Source of the DNA: Natroniella sulfidigena
GTDB taxonomy: Bacteria; Bacillota; Halanaerobiia; Halobacteroidales; Halobacteroidaceae
DNA length: 64,000 nt
Assembly: GCF_023223645.1 (NCBI RefSeq)
Contig: NZ_JALKBY010000010.1
Location: 53,448-117,447, forward strand
Reading direction: 5' to 3'
This document shows positions 8,594 to 16,327 of the stretch, one piece after another. Made by a program: the position numbers and the translations under genes. The notes beneath the pieces are model-generated. The model searched no databases and was not told where the DNA came from. It saw nothing but the letters and a program-made list of their open reading frames with translations. Numbering within the stretch: position 1 is the stretch's first letter; the number at the start of each line of letters is the position of its first letter.

Positions 8594-9478
8594 GTGTATG
8601 TTTATAGGTTATATAATAAAGATAAAGAAATTATTTATGTAGGAAAGACAACATTAAAAATTTATAAAAGAATTTGGACTCATTTTTCTAATCTCAAAAA
8701 ATATGATGAAAGAGGATTATGGAGAAAAGAAATACGATTTTTTGATTATGCTAAAATAAGAAATAAATATGAATTAACAATGTATGAAATTTTTTATATA
8801 AATAAGCATAAACCAGTATTTAACACTAAAAATAAATTCAACTGCAAATTAACACTTGAGTTAGAAAAACTTAATTTCTCAAGTTTGAAGAACATTAGTG
8901 AATTAGGTATAGATATAAAATATTATTTGGAATTATATAACCAAAGACAAATAAAATTTAACCTTAACAAGAAAACATTTAATATAGAAAACAAAAGGAA
9001 GTTAATTGATAAAATAGATAGTAATTATTCAGAACTTTTTCAATTAATAAGAAAAAACATAAATGAATTGAATTCTAATTCATTTTACAAAACAAGGGAT
9101 TTATTAGTTGTTAAACTGGCATTTTATGCTGGATTAAAAACCTCTGAAATAGCTTCTTTAAATTGGAGTGATATAGATATGAAAAACAGAGTAATAAACA
9201 TTCGCATTAAAAATAGTAATTATATTATGCCAATGCATTTGGAAATAAAAAATGAAATTGAAAGCTATTTGAATAATAGTGACAATAATAATAAAGCAGT
9301 TGTAATATCAAATCGTAATAATAGAATCAGTATAAGAACAATACAGAAGATGATAAAAAAATATAGTTCAAATGATTTAACACTTAATAAAATCCGAAAC
9401 ATATTCAAAAAAGAAATTTTTAGATTGACTAGTAATAAGAAATTGGGGGAGGAAATTATCAATCATAAAACTAACTGA
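8594..9478 (+). CDS. GIY-YIG nuclease domain fused to a degenerate tyrosine-recombinase domain
   Basis: 294 aa, Lys/Asn/Ile-rich. Residues 2-80 form a GIY-YIG nuclease: VYRLYN, YVG at 15-17, R26, H30, E65 and N77 in EIFYINKHKPVFN. After a roughly 80-residue linker, residues 165-294 align by eye with the catalytic domain of the recombinase encoded next door (shared NRxNRIS, QKM and KKY blocks). Catalytic positions are altered: the first Arg is K182 (GLKTSEI instead of GLRISEL), the HxxR His is N265 with R268 kept, and the protein stops before the Tyr. So nuclease activity is plausible but strand exchange is not. GTG start supported by AGAGGAAG 9 nt upstream. Could be a decaying fusion. Confidence 0.75.
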   Translation: MYVYRLYNKDKEIIYVGKTTLKIYKRIWTHFSNLKKYDERGLWRKEIRFFDYAKIRNKYELTMYEIFYINKHKPVFNTKNKFNCKLTLELEKLNFSSLKNISELGIDIKYYLELYNQRQIKFNLNKKTFNIENKRKLIDKIDSNYSELFQLIRKNINELNSNSFYKTRDLLVVKLAFYAGLKTSEIASLNWSDIDMKNRVINIRIKNSNYIMPMHLEIKNEIESYLNNSDNNNKAVVISNRNNRISIRTIQKMIKKYSSNDLTLNKIRNIFKKEIFRLTSNKKLGEEIINHKTN

Positions 9479-9575
9479 CATAATACTTCACAAAAGATAC
9501 ATTTTGTGCATTGATATAAAACATTGAAATAAATATGTAAAAATAATATAATTTATAAAGGGAGGTCTTCAATTA

Positions 9576-10508
9576 ATGAAAAACATAAAATATAAACAAG
9601 CCGTTAAAAGTTTTTTAAAGTATTTAATAGCAGAACGTGGTTATTCTGAATTAACTATTAAAGAGTATGAACTTGATTTAAACGTATTTGCTAGATATTT
9701 AAAAAAAGAGTTTGATTGTTCTGAGAAAAAATTAACAATTGATGACATTAATGAATTTCAAATTTCTGAATTTTTAGGTGATATTATTTTAATTAAAGAC
9801 AACTCAGCTGCAACAAGAAATCGTAAGTTATATAGTTTGCGTTCTTTTTTTAAATTCTTAAAAAAGAAAAATTTAATAGAGAAAAACCCAGTTGATTCAA
9901 TTGAACCAACTAAAACAAAATTAAAATCTGAACCAATTTACCTTAGTTATAAAGAAATAAAGGAATACCTAAAAGCAATTAAAAATTATGATTCTAAAAA
10001 TAAAAATCGAGATATAGCAATCATTAAAACTTTCCTTTATTGCGGATTACGTATTTCTGAATTAGTAAGCTTAAATGTAAATGATATTAATTATCAAGAT
10101 CAATCAATTAAGTTTTATGGAAAAGGTAATAAAGAACGTTATGTTCCATTACATCAAGAAGTTATTGCTGCTATAAAAAATTATTTACCAGATCGCAAGC
10201 AAATTACTCCTAGTAATGCTGATGCTAAAGAAGCTCTTTTTCTATCTAATCGTGGCAATCGAATCAGTACCCGAACTGTTCAAAAGATGGTTAAAAAATA
10301 TGCTAAAAAAGCAGGGATTAAAAATGCTAACCAAATAACGCCTCATAAATTACGACATACCTTTGCTTCGATTTTATATCGAAAAACAAAAGACTTGCGT
10401 GTGTTACAAGAATTATTAGGCCATAGTGACATCTCCACAACTCAAATTTACACTCATACAGATAAAGAACAGCGTAAGAACGCTGTCCAACAAATGCCCG
10501 AGCTTTAA
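9576..10508 (+). CDS. Tyrosine recombinase, XerC/XerD-like
   Basis: 310-aa site-specific recombinase with an N-terminal SAM-like core-binding domain (about 5-105) and a complete catalytic domain: R159 (GLRISEL), K183, H257-x2-R260 (HKLRH), H283 (LGHSDIS) and nucleophile Y292. Strong ribosome site AAAGGGAGG. It may be a chromosomal XerC/D/H-type enzyme or the integrase of a small element. The adjacent degenerate paralogue and the A-rich codon use favour an accessory role. No att repeats were found by eye. The last 4 bp overlap the convergent downstream gene. Confidence 0.88.
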   Translation: MKNIKYKQAVKSFLKYLIAERGYSELTIKEYELDLNVFARYLKKEFDCSEKKLTIDDINEFQISEFLGDIILIKDNSAATRNRKLYSLRSFFKFLKKKNLIEKNPVDSIEPTKTKLKSEPIYLSYKEIKEYLKAIKNYDSKNKNRDIAIIKTFLYCGLRISELVSLNVNDINYQDQSIKFYGKGNKERYVPLHQEVIAAIKNYLPDRKQITPSNADAKEALFLSNRGNRISTRTVQKMVKKYAKKAGIKNANQITPHKLRHTFASILYRKTKDLRVLQELLGHSDISTTQIYTHTDKEQRKNAVQQMPEL

Positions 10509-10963
10509 TTTGAATTTTCTTTAAAGATATCTCCTAAGGCGGTTTCATATTCAGTTAGATTGCGATTAGCTATCCATCTAAGATCATTTAGTTCCTCTTC
10601 TCTTTCCCAGTCCTCTTCCCTCTTTTCTCTTTGCTTTAAAGTCTCTAATTCCATCAAATGTATGTTAAGCATATTAATTTCTTCTTTAATCTTATCTAAC
10701 GGGCCAACATCGGAAGTTCGATATTGTTCACGAATGAACCTGATCTCTTTTTCATCAGGAAAGTTTTCAACTAAATAGTAGTTAAGTTTGTTTAAAGTTA
10801 GCATTGTTGATAATAGTTCATTTCCTTTTTCTAGCAACTCATCATCTTTATAATCTTGGTGGATAATATCATTTGATAAGTCTATCATCTGTTGTAATAA
10901 ATCGAATTGCTGATCCATTAGTTGATCATAATCCGCTGTTTTATCTGCTGACTTTAACTTCAT
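10505..10963 (-). CDS. Hypothetical helical protein
   Basis: 152-aa, strongly charged, almost entirely helix-predicting protein with a coiled-coil-like Glu/Lys-rich stretch around residues 95-130 (EREEELNDLRW). No signal peptide, membrane helix or cysteine. I do not recognise the family; length and helicity recall export chaperones such as FlgN, but no flagellar genes are near. A gap of about 100 bp separates it from the 50-residue gene upstream on the same strand, and it is convergent with the recombinase. It carries one copy of the GGGCCAA word. Confidence 0.65.
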   Translation of the reverse strand: MKLKSADKTADYDQLMDQQFDLLQQMIDLSNDIIHQDYKDDELLEKGNELLSTMLTLNKLNYYLVENFPDEKEIRFIREQYRTSDVGPLDKIKEEINMLNIHLMELETLKQREKREEDWEREEELNDLRWIANRNLTEYETALGDIFKENSN

Positions 10964-11060
10964 TCTTTCACCCCTTCAATATTGGTATCATATTCTCTAA
11001 AAATTATTTTATCCAACCTAGTTAATCAACATACATAAAAATATCGAATAAGTAAGTAGG

Positions 11061-11213
11061 TCAAAATTCATCTTTTAACTCATTATCTACAATCAGTAAT
11101 TTATATATTTCTTTTAACTCATCCTTTTCAAAGTCTGTTATTTGATTATTATCCTTTTTCGCTTTTAAATTCTTGGCTATTTTAATTAATCTCTTAACCT
11201 CATCCTCCTTCAT
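11061..11213 (-). CDS. Small charged protein (50 aa)
   Basis: Short gene with the strong ribosome site GGGGGAGGAG 2-3 nt before the ATG (CAT at 11211-11213). It encodes 50 residues beginning MKEDEVKRLIKIAKNLKAKK and ending KDEF, a lysine/glutamate-rich helical peptide with no cysteine or membrane segment. It lies upstream of the helical hypothetical gene on the same strand, and the two may form a transcript. Function unknown; support is the ribosome site and the open frame only. Confidence 0.5.
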   Translation of the reverse strand: MKEDEVKRLIKIAKNLKAKKDNNQITDFEKDELKEIYKLLIVDNELKDEF

Positions 11214-11384
11214 TTCTCCTCCCCCTTATCAACTTTATTTTATCACTAATATTATATTGAAGGTAAAATATTTTTGTTACTTTTAATACTTTAAGAGCCA
11301 ATAAACTATATATTAATAAATACTAGAAAAAGGAGTGACTACAAAATAAAACAACATTCATTAATTAAGGGAGCTTTTATTTTA

Positions 11385-12887
11385 ATGATAGCTGGATTCT
11401 TCAATAGAGTATTAGGCTTTATCTTAAGGATGATCTTAGTTAGAGTAATTGGAGATGAAGGCTTAGGATTATTTCAGATGGTATTTCCTGTTTTTATAAC
11501 CTGTTCTATTATTACTACAATGGGACTACCAGTAGCTATCTCTAAATTTACCTCCCAAGAAATGGCTAATAATAAATACCAGACAGTTTTAAAAAATTTC
11601 AAATTAGCACTTTCTATAGTAATAGTTAGTAGTATCGTAATGGTCTTTGTTTTCACTAATAATGCTGAGTTTATAGCTAACAATCTATTAAATGACCCTA
11701 GAACCCATTCTATTTTACTTGCAGTTGCTCCAGCACTCTTTTTTGTCAGTATCTCTTCAATTTTACGAGGTTTTTTCCAAGGGTTAAGGATTATGACTCC
11801 AACTGCTTTATCACAGATAATAGAGCAGATATCAAGAATGTTTGTAACTTTATTTGTATTATATAAATTACTTGATGCACCACTTCAGTTTCAAGCAACT
11901 GGAGTAGCAATGGGAGTAACCGTAGGAGAAGCAGTTGGTTTTCTAACATTATTGATAATTTTCTTCTTTTATCTACCTGAAATAAGAAAGAAGCAACAAC
12001 AGACTGCTACTAAAACAAACTTTACTTTAGTTAAGAAATTATTGAAATTTGGAGTACCAATTACCTTAGGTCGGCTTGTAGCTTCACTAATGTATAGTGT
12101 AGAAGCAGTAGCTATTCCTGGGAAGTTACAAGAGATAGGTTATAGTATTTCAGAAGCTACATCATTATATGGTCAACTATCAGGAATGGTATTACAATTG
12201 ATTTACTTACCAACAATCATCACAGTCGCGTTAATGTCAAATTTAGTCCCTGCTATCTCTGAATCAATCGCTCAAAATAATCACCAAGCAGTCAGAAGAA
12301 AGTCTCAAGAAGCAATTAGATTAACACTTTATTTAGGTTGGCTAGCAGTAATCATCTTATTTTTAGTACCCCACGAAATTACTGATTTAATCTTTAATTA
12401 TCCACAAGCAGGTGATTATTTAAAATTATTAGCTATACCGGCTATTTTTATGTACTTATCTCAAATATTTGCTGGAATTATTCAAGGATTAGGCACACCT
12501 AATTTAGTAGTTAGAAATTCAATTGTAGGATTAGCAGTTGAATTAGCTATTATTCAATCAGTTACTCTTGTCCCCCAACTAGGGTTTAATCTAATGATTT
12601 TAGCAATTGCAATTAGATATGTCATTATATCTCTTTTACATTACAGATCAATTAATCAGCGAGTTAAGTTACAGATACCAGTCATCAATCTAATTCTCAA
12701 ACCCATTCTAGCCAGCAGCTTGGTAGTGGCTATTTTACCACAGGTTTATAAGTTGATTCATTATATGTCTAACAATGATCTAATCAGCTTAGCTGTTTCA
12801 ATTACGTTAAGTAGTAGCTTTTATTTTACTTTTTTAGTTCTAACTAATGGGATAACTAAAGAGGACTTAGAACGATTGAAACCGTAA
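11385..12887 (+). CDS. SpoVB-like polysaccharide / lipid flippase (MATE-MurJ superfamily)
   Basis: About 500-aa integral membrane protein with around 14 hydrophobic segments, of the SpoVB/oligosaccharide flippase family involved in spore cortex or envelope polymer precursor transport. Signatures include the early NRVLGFILRMILVRVIG, GLGLFQMVFP and GLPVAISKF. The first ATG (11385) cuts into transmembrane segment 1. In the same frame an extension starting at an ATA codon (11346) restores the usual xKQHSLIKGAFIL N-terminus and has AAGGAG 10 nt upstream, so translation may start there. A weaker AAGGGAG precedes 11385. Followed by two terminator hairpins. Confidence 0.88.
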   Translation: MIAGFFNRVLGFILRMILVRVIGDEGLGLFQMVFPVFITCSIITTMGLPVAISKFTSQEMANNKYQTVLKNFKLALSIVIVSSIVMVFVFTNNAEFIANNLLNDPRTHSILLAVAPALFFVSISSILRGFFQGLRIMTPTALSQIIEQISRMFVTLFVLYKLLDAPLQFQATGVAMGVTVGEAVGFLTLLIIFFFYLPEIRKKQQQTATKTNFTLVKKLLKFGVPITLGRLVASLMYSVEAVAIPGKLQEIGYSISEATSLYGQLSGMVLQLIYLPTIITVALMSNLVPAISESIAQNNHQAVRRKSQEAIRLTLYLGWLAVIILFLVPHEITDLIFNYPQAGDYLKLLAIPAIFMYLSQIFAGIIQGLGTPNLVVRNSIVGLAVELAIIQSVTLVPQLGFNLMILAIAIRYVIISLLHYRSINQRVKLQIPVINLILKPILASSLVVAILPQVYKLIHYMSNNDLISLAVSITLSSSFYFTFLVLTNGITKEDLERLKP

Positions 12888-12906
12888 AATGAGCTGTGCT
12901 CATTTT
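12886..12906. terminator. Terminator hairpin after the SpoVB-like gene
   Basis: Stem AAAATGAGC / GCTCATTTT with a TGT loop, overlapping the stop codon of the flippase gene. Confidence 0.7.
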
Positions 12907-13011
12907 AGTTTGAGTCTAAGTCTAAGTTTAAGTAAATCAAATAACAAAAACTCTTCTCAGTAATTGAGAAGAGTTTTTGAGTTCTACTTATACTCAAACT
13001 TAAACTTAGCC
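12906..13011. repeat. Two-armed YTAAGT-hexamer element enclosing a terminator
   Basis: Left arm (12906-12937) reads CTAAGT, CTAAGT, TTAAGT then AAA. Right arm (12983-13011) is the inverted set ACTTAT, ACTCAA, ACTTAA, ACTTAG. Between them is a perfect 14-bp stem (AAAAACTCTTCTCA, 12946-12978) that terminates transcription. A compact example of the repeat family. Confidence 0.6.
12946..12978. terminator. Strong bidirectional terminator
   Basis: Perfect 14-bp stem AAAAACTCTTCTCA / TGAGAAGAGTTTTT with a 5-nt loop, between convergent flippase and rpsN genes. Confidence 0.85.
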
Positions 13012-13012
13012 T

Positions 13013-13034
13013 AAAGTTGTCCTAGGACAACTTT
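13013..13034 (-). terminator. Palindrome after rpsN
   Basis: Perfect 22-bp palindrome with half-site AAAGTTGTCCT, just past the rpsN stop. T-tract on the minus strand is short, so termination is probable but not sure. Confidence 0.55.
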
Positions 13035-13036
13035 AT

Positions 13037-13222
13037 TTACCAGCTTGCTTTTCTCACACCAGGTAACTTACCTTGATGGGCCAACTTCCTAAAACAGATT
13101 CTACAAAGCTCAAACTTACGCAAGACACCGTGTGGTCTTCCGCATTTCTTACAACGATTTTCCTCTCTAGTAGAAAATTTAGCTTCTTTGTTTGCTCTTT
13201 CAATCTTTGCTTTACGAGCCAC
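13037..13222 (-). CDS. rpsN: 30S ribosomal protein S14, zinc-binding (type Z), stand-alone gene
   Basis: 61-aa S14 of the short zinc-ribbon type: CKKC at 24-27 and CRIC at 40-43, ending [11 protein letters not shown]. It assembles into the head of the 30S subunit. The start is GTG, supported by AAGGAGG 6 nt upstream. Normally this gene sits inside the spc ribosomal operon between rplE and rpsH; here it stands alone between a flippase and a sigma-54 regulator. Either the operonic gene has moved, or this is a second copy. All four zinc ligands are intact, so it is not the zinc-free paralogue. Confidence 0.95.
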   Translation of the reverse strand: MARKAKIERANKEAKFSTREENRCKKCGRPHGVLRKFELCRICFRKLAHQGKLPGVRKASW

Positions 13223-13418
13223 TGTATACCTCCTTCCACCTCAATTGATAATTCACAATTCACGATTTACAACCAAGTTCAAAATATTAAAACTCGATAT
13301 TTAAGGGGCTGAAAATAATCTTTAAATCTATTTATCATTAAAAAGAATCATTAAACATATGACTGTTTATCAATTATAGCACAACTTTAGAACAAGTTTA
13401 AGTAGTAATTATTACAAT
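13223..13418. other. rpsN upstream region
   Basis: AT-rich 196-bp gap. Near 13239-13272 it carries a short ATTGATAATTCACAATTCACG motif set related to the inter-tRNA spacer repeats at 61.5-62.0 kb. The rpsN promoter must lie here, but no clear -35/-10 pair could be fixed. Confidence 0.4.
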
Positions 13419-15074
13419 TTAGTTGAGGTTAAATTTATCCAGTTTGTAATATAGATTTCTAACCGAGATATCTAACAACTCTGCTGCTTTAGTCTTATTT
13501 CCATCAGTCTTGCTTAAGGCAGACTTAATTGCCCTCTTTTCAGCTGTAGCAACCACTTCTTGTAAAGTCTTGTCCTTAACTTCAACCTCAGAAATAAGCT
13601 CATTCTGTGTCTGGTTAAATTTTTGTTTGCTATTTTTGAGTACAGGTAAATGCTTAACAGTAATTATCTCTTCGTCCCGTCCTAAATTAATGATTGTTCT
13701 ACCAATTATATTCTCTAATTCTCTAACATTGCCGGGCCAATCATACTCCATCAACCGTTCAATAGCTTGTAAAGAAATATCCTTAACTAATTTTCCATAT
13801 TTTTGAGTATACTTTCCTAGTAACATCTTGACTAATTTAGGGATATCCCCTTTCCTATCAGCTAAAGGAGGGATAGAGATGGGAACAACATTAATCCGAT
13901 AATATAGATCTTCTCGGAAGTTGCCTTTTCTAACCTGTTCTTTTAAATCAACATTGGTCGCTACAATGACCCGCAGATCAATACTTTTAGGTTCGGTACT
14001 ACCTACCTTCGTGATCTCATTTTCTTGTAAGACTCGCAATAGTTTAGCCTGCAAATCAAAGTCTAATTTCCCTATTTCATCTAAAAAGATTGTTCCTTCA
14101 TCTGCTTCTTCAAATAGTCCCTTCTTGCCCCCTTTTTTGGCTCCGGTAAATGCTCCTTCCTCATAACCAAACAACTCACTTTCCAGTAAAGAATCAGAGA
14201 TTGCAGGACAATTAACACTAACAAATGGTTTATTCTTTCTATTGCTTGCATTGTGAATTGCATGAGCAAACAACTCCTTCCCTGTCCCGCTATCTCCTTG
14301 TAATAAGACAGTAGCAGGAGTCTTAGAAGCTTTCTTAGCCTTTTTAATGGCCAACTTCATCTTTGGAGTAGCTCCAATGATATCGGCAAAAGTATACTTA
14401 GCTTTTAAATCTCTAATCATCCGTTTAGCTTCTGATAACTCTCGACTTAACCGCCGGATTTTGGATATATCATGAATCACCCCTACACTACCTTTTAATT
14501 GACCATCAACTATGATTGGAGAAACATTAACGATTACTTCCTTACGTTGCGGGCCAACCTTCATCGGTACTCCCGAAACTGGCTTGCGTGTCTCTAAAAC
14601 CTTAAAGTGCATACTATCTCCCTCAGCAATATCAACAGTAGCAGGTTTTCCAAGCACATCCTCCTCACTTAATCCAGTAATTCGGGTATAAGCTGGATTG
14701 ATCATGATTCCTTTACCAGTTTCATCGACTACAGAGATAGCATCTTGGGTAGAATTAATAATTGCTTCTAACATAATTCTTATTTCTTTTAAATCGGTTA
14801 AATTCTTTGTTTCAGCCACAGTTGCTAATAGTAATTCCATCACTTCAGGGCCAACAAAATCAAATTTAGCTTGAGATAGTTCTAATTTCTGCTCTAAAAT
14901 ATTTCGCGTGACAGTAGAGAAAACGAGGTTGATTCTTTCTAAATTCAAATTAAGTTCTTCAATTTGAGCTAGAGGAGTTATAGCTTCTAATTCAATATTT
15001 GAATTTTCACTAAATTTATCGATTAAAAGATCAATATTAGCCTCTTGCTGGTGGATGAATACTGCTTCTTTCAC
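13419..15074 (-). CDS. Sigma-54-dependent transcriptional activator with PAS domain
   Basis: 551-aa enhancer-binding protein. An N-terminal region of unknown type (1-95) precedes a PAS sensor (about 100-205), a sigma-54 AAA+ domain (about 232-460) with Walker A GDSGTGKE (260-267), the sigma-54 contact loop GAFTGA (307-312) and Walker B FLDEI (330-334), and a Fis-type helix-turn-helix at the C-terminus (NKTKAAELLDISVRNLYYKL). It lies just downstream of buk and ptb, as BkdR-type activators do in related clusters. A candidate sigma-54 promoter sits before buk, so it likely activates butyrate or branched-acyl phosphate metabolism in response to a small ligand or redox cue at the PAS domain (inference). 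Confidence 0.92.
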   Translation of the reverse strand: MKEAVFIHQQEANIDLLIDKFSENSNIELEAITPLAQIEELNLNLERINLVFSTVTRNILEQKLELSQAKFDFVGPEVMELLLATVAETKNLTDLKEIRIMLEAIINSTQDAISVVDETGKGIMINPAYTRITGLSEEDVLGKPATVDIAEGDSMHFKVLETRKPVSGVPMKVGPQRKEVIVNVSPIIVDGQLKGSVGVIHDISKIRRLSRELSEAKRMIRDLKAKYTFADIIGATPKMKLAIKKAKKASKTPATVLLQGDSGTGKELFAHAIHNASNRKNKPFVSVNCPAISDSLLESELFGYEEGAFTGAKKGGKKGLFEEADEGTIFLDEIGKLDFDLQAKLLRVLQENEITKVGSTEPKSIDLRVIVATNVDLKEQVRKGNFREDLYYRINVVPISIPPLADRKGDIPKLVKMLLGKYTQKYGKLVKDISLQAIERLMEYDWPGNVRELENIIGRTIINLGRDEEIITVKHLPVLKNSKQKFNQTQNELISEVEVKDKTLQEVVATAEKRAIKSALSKTDGNKTKAAELLDISVRNLYYKLDKFNLN

Positions 15075-15130
15075 TTAAAGACTACCTCCTTACAGGATAA
15101 TTAATCTAAAATAAAACTTTATTTATATAA

Positions 15131-15262
15131 AGCCTAAGTTTAAGGCTGAGTAAATGGTTTTTATTACGAAGGGTTTTTATAAACCCGAAGGTGAGTTTAA
15201 GTCAACCCTTTAGAAACATAAGGGCTTAGCTCTTACTTAGACTTAGACTCAAACTTAATCTA
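15131..15262. repeat. YTAAGT-hexamer element, two-armed
   Basis: In the 262-bp gap upstream of the activator gene: left arm CCTAAG, TTTAAG, GCTGAG, TAAA at 15133-15155; right arm ACTTAG, ACTTAG, ACTCAA, ACTTAA at 15234-15258. Between them lie smaller inverted pieces (CCCTT...AAGGG; GGGTTTTTATAAACCC). Confidence 0.55.
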
Positions 15263-15301
15263 TATCCTATAATTTCTAGCTCAAGATAAATAATCCTCTT
15301 A

Positions 15302-15333
15302 AAAGAAGAAAGTTGCCTAGTAATGGCAACCTT
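15302..15333 (-). terminator. Terminator after ptb
   Basis: On the minus strand, GGTTGCC and GGCAAC form a stem around a 7-nt loop, followed by TTTCTTCTTTT. It separates ptb from the downstream activator gene. Confidence 0.75.
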
Positions 15334-15336
15334 AGG

Positions 15337-16251
15337 TTAAATCTCTTTATTTAATTTAGCTAATGTAAATAATTTACCCAATACAATTGAATAAAACTTT
15401 GTTCTAGAACTATCAGCCCGTGAAGTAAAGACTAACGGTACCTTGCCACCAATAACTAAACTGGCAGCTTCCAGATTAGAATAAGTAATTAAAGACTTAT
15501 ATAATACATTACCTGCTTCAATATTAGCAGCCAACAATATATCTGCTGCTCCAGCTACGGGACTAGTAATCCCTTTCTCTTCTGCTGCTTCTCGACAGAT
15601 AGCATTATCTAGGGCCAACGGCCCATCAACGATAGCTCCTGGTATCTGTCCTCGATCAGCCATCTTAGCTAAGGCAGCTGCTTCAATAGTCGCTGGCATA
15701 GCTGGATTTACTGCTTCTACTGCAGCTAAGGCTGCTACTTTACTCTCAGCTACTCCTAAAGCCTGGAACAACTCAACAGCATTATTGATCAATTCCACTT
15801 TATCATCTAGGTCAGGAGCAATATTTATCCCCGGATCAGTGATAGCCACTATTCTACCTTTTTTAGCAAGGTTAATCAATGTTACTGTACTGAACAATCG
15901 ATTTTGGCACATATCATATTTCTTATTTAATAAAGCCCTTAACATGACCTTAGAACTTATCAAACCTTTCATTGGAAAATCAGCTTCTCCTTGTGCAATT
16001 AACTCGATTGCCCGGTGGGCCGATTCATTTTTAGAGTTAGTAGCAATTATCTGTTGCGGTTTATAATTAATCCGTTTAGCTTCTGCTTTGATCTTATCTT
16101 CATCTCCAATCAAGATTGGTTCAACTATCCCTAACTCTACTGCATGCCTAACACTTTCTAAAACCGTCTTATTTTCTGCAGCAGCTACAGTTAATTTCAA
16201 AGGTGGACCTTCTTTTGCCTGTTTAATTAATTCTTCAAAATTCTTAATCAT
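15337..16251 (-). CDS. ptb: Phosphate butyryltransferase (phosphate acyltransferase family)
   Basis: Soluble enzyme exchanging CoA and phosphate on butyryl or related acyl groups, the step before butyrate kinase. I start it at the ATG at 16249-16251 (304 aa), because AAAGGAGGAGGG lies just upstream; an in-frame upstream extension has no ribosome site. Family landmarks include IGDEDKI near the N-terminus, FPMKGLISSK, VAITDPGINIAPD and GPLALDNAI. It follows buk by 68 bp on the same strand, so the two form a two-gene unit. With a BkdR-like activator beside it, branched-chain acyl-phosphates are a possible alternative substrate. Confidence 0.9.
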   Translation of the reverse strand: MIKNFEELIKQAKEGPPLKLTVAAAENKTVLESVRHAVELGIVEPILIGDEDKIKAEAKRINYKPQQIIATNSKNESAHRAIELIAQGEADFPMKGLISSKVMLRALLNKKYDMCQNRLFSTVTLINLAKKGRIVAITDPGINIAPDLDDKVELINNAVELFQALGVAESKVAALAAVEAVNPAMPATIEAAALAKMADRGQIPGAIVDGPLALDNAICREAAEEKGITSPVAGAADILLAANIEAGNVLYKSLITYSNLEAASLVIGGKVPLVFTSRADSSRTKFYSIVLGKLFTLAKLNKEI

Positions 16252-16290
16252 TAAAATCCCTCCTCCTTTTTGTAAATGTTGCTTTAATGG

Positions 16291-16327
16291 TAGACTTAGC
16301 CTTAATCTCAACCTTAAACTTACTTAT
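16291..16327. repeat. YTAAGT-hexamer element between buk and ptb
   Basis: Run of AGACTTAG, CCTTAA, TCTCAA, CCTTAA, ACTTAC overlapping the end of buk. It is the only family member inside an apparent operon. Confidence 0.5.

Noticed and set aside
9576..10508. Prophage or integrative element carried by the recombinase
   Set aside because: No phage structural, replication or transfer genes and no flanking direct repeats; the patch is only two genes.
13054..13312. Overlapping open frames around rpsN on both strands
   Set aside because: They are frame shadows of rpsN, with no ribosome site and no recognisable protein.
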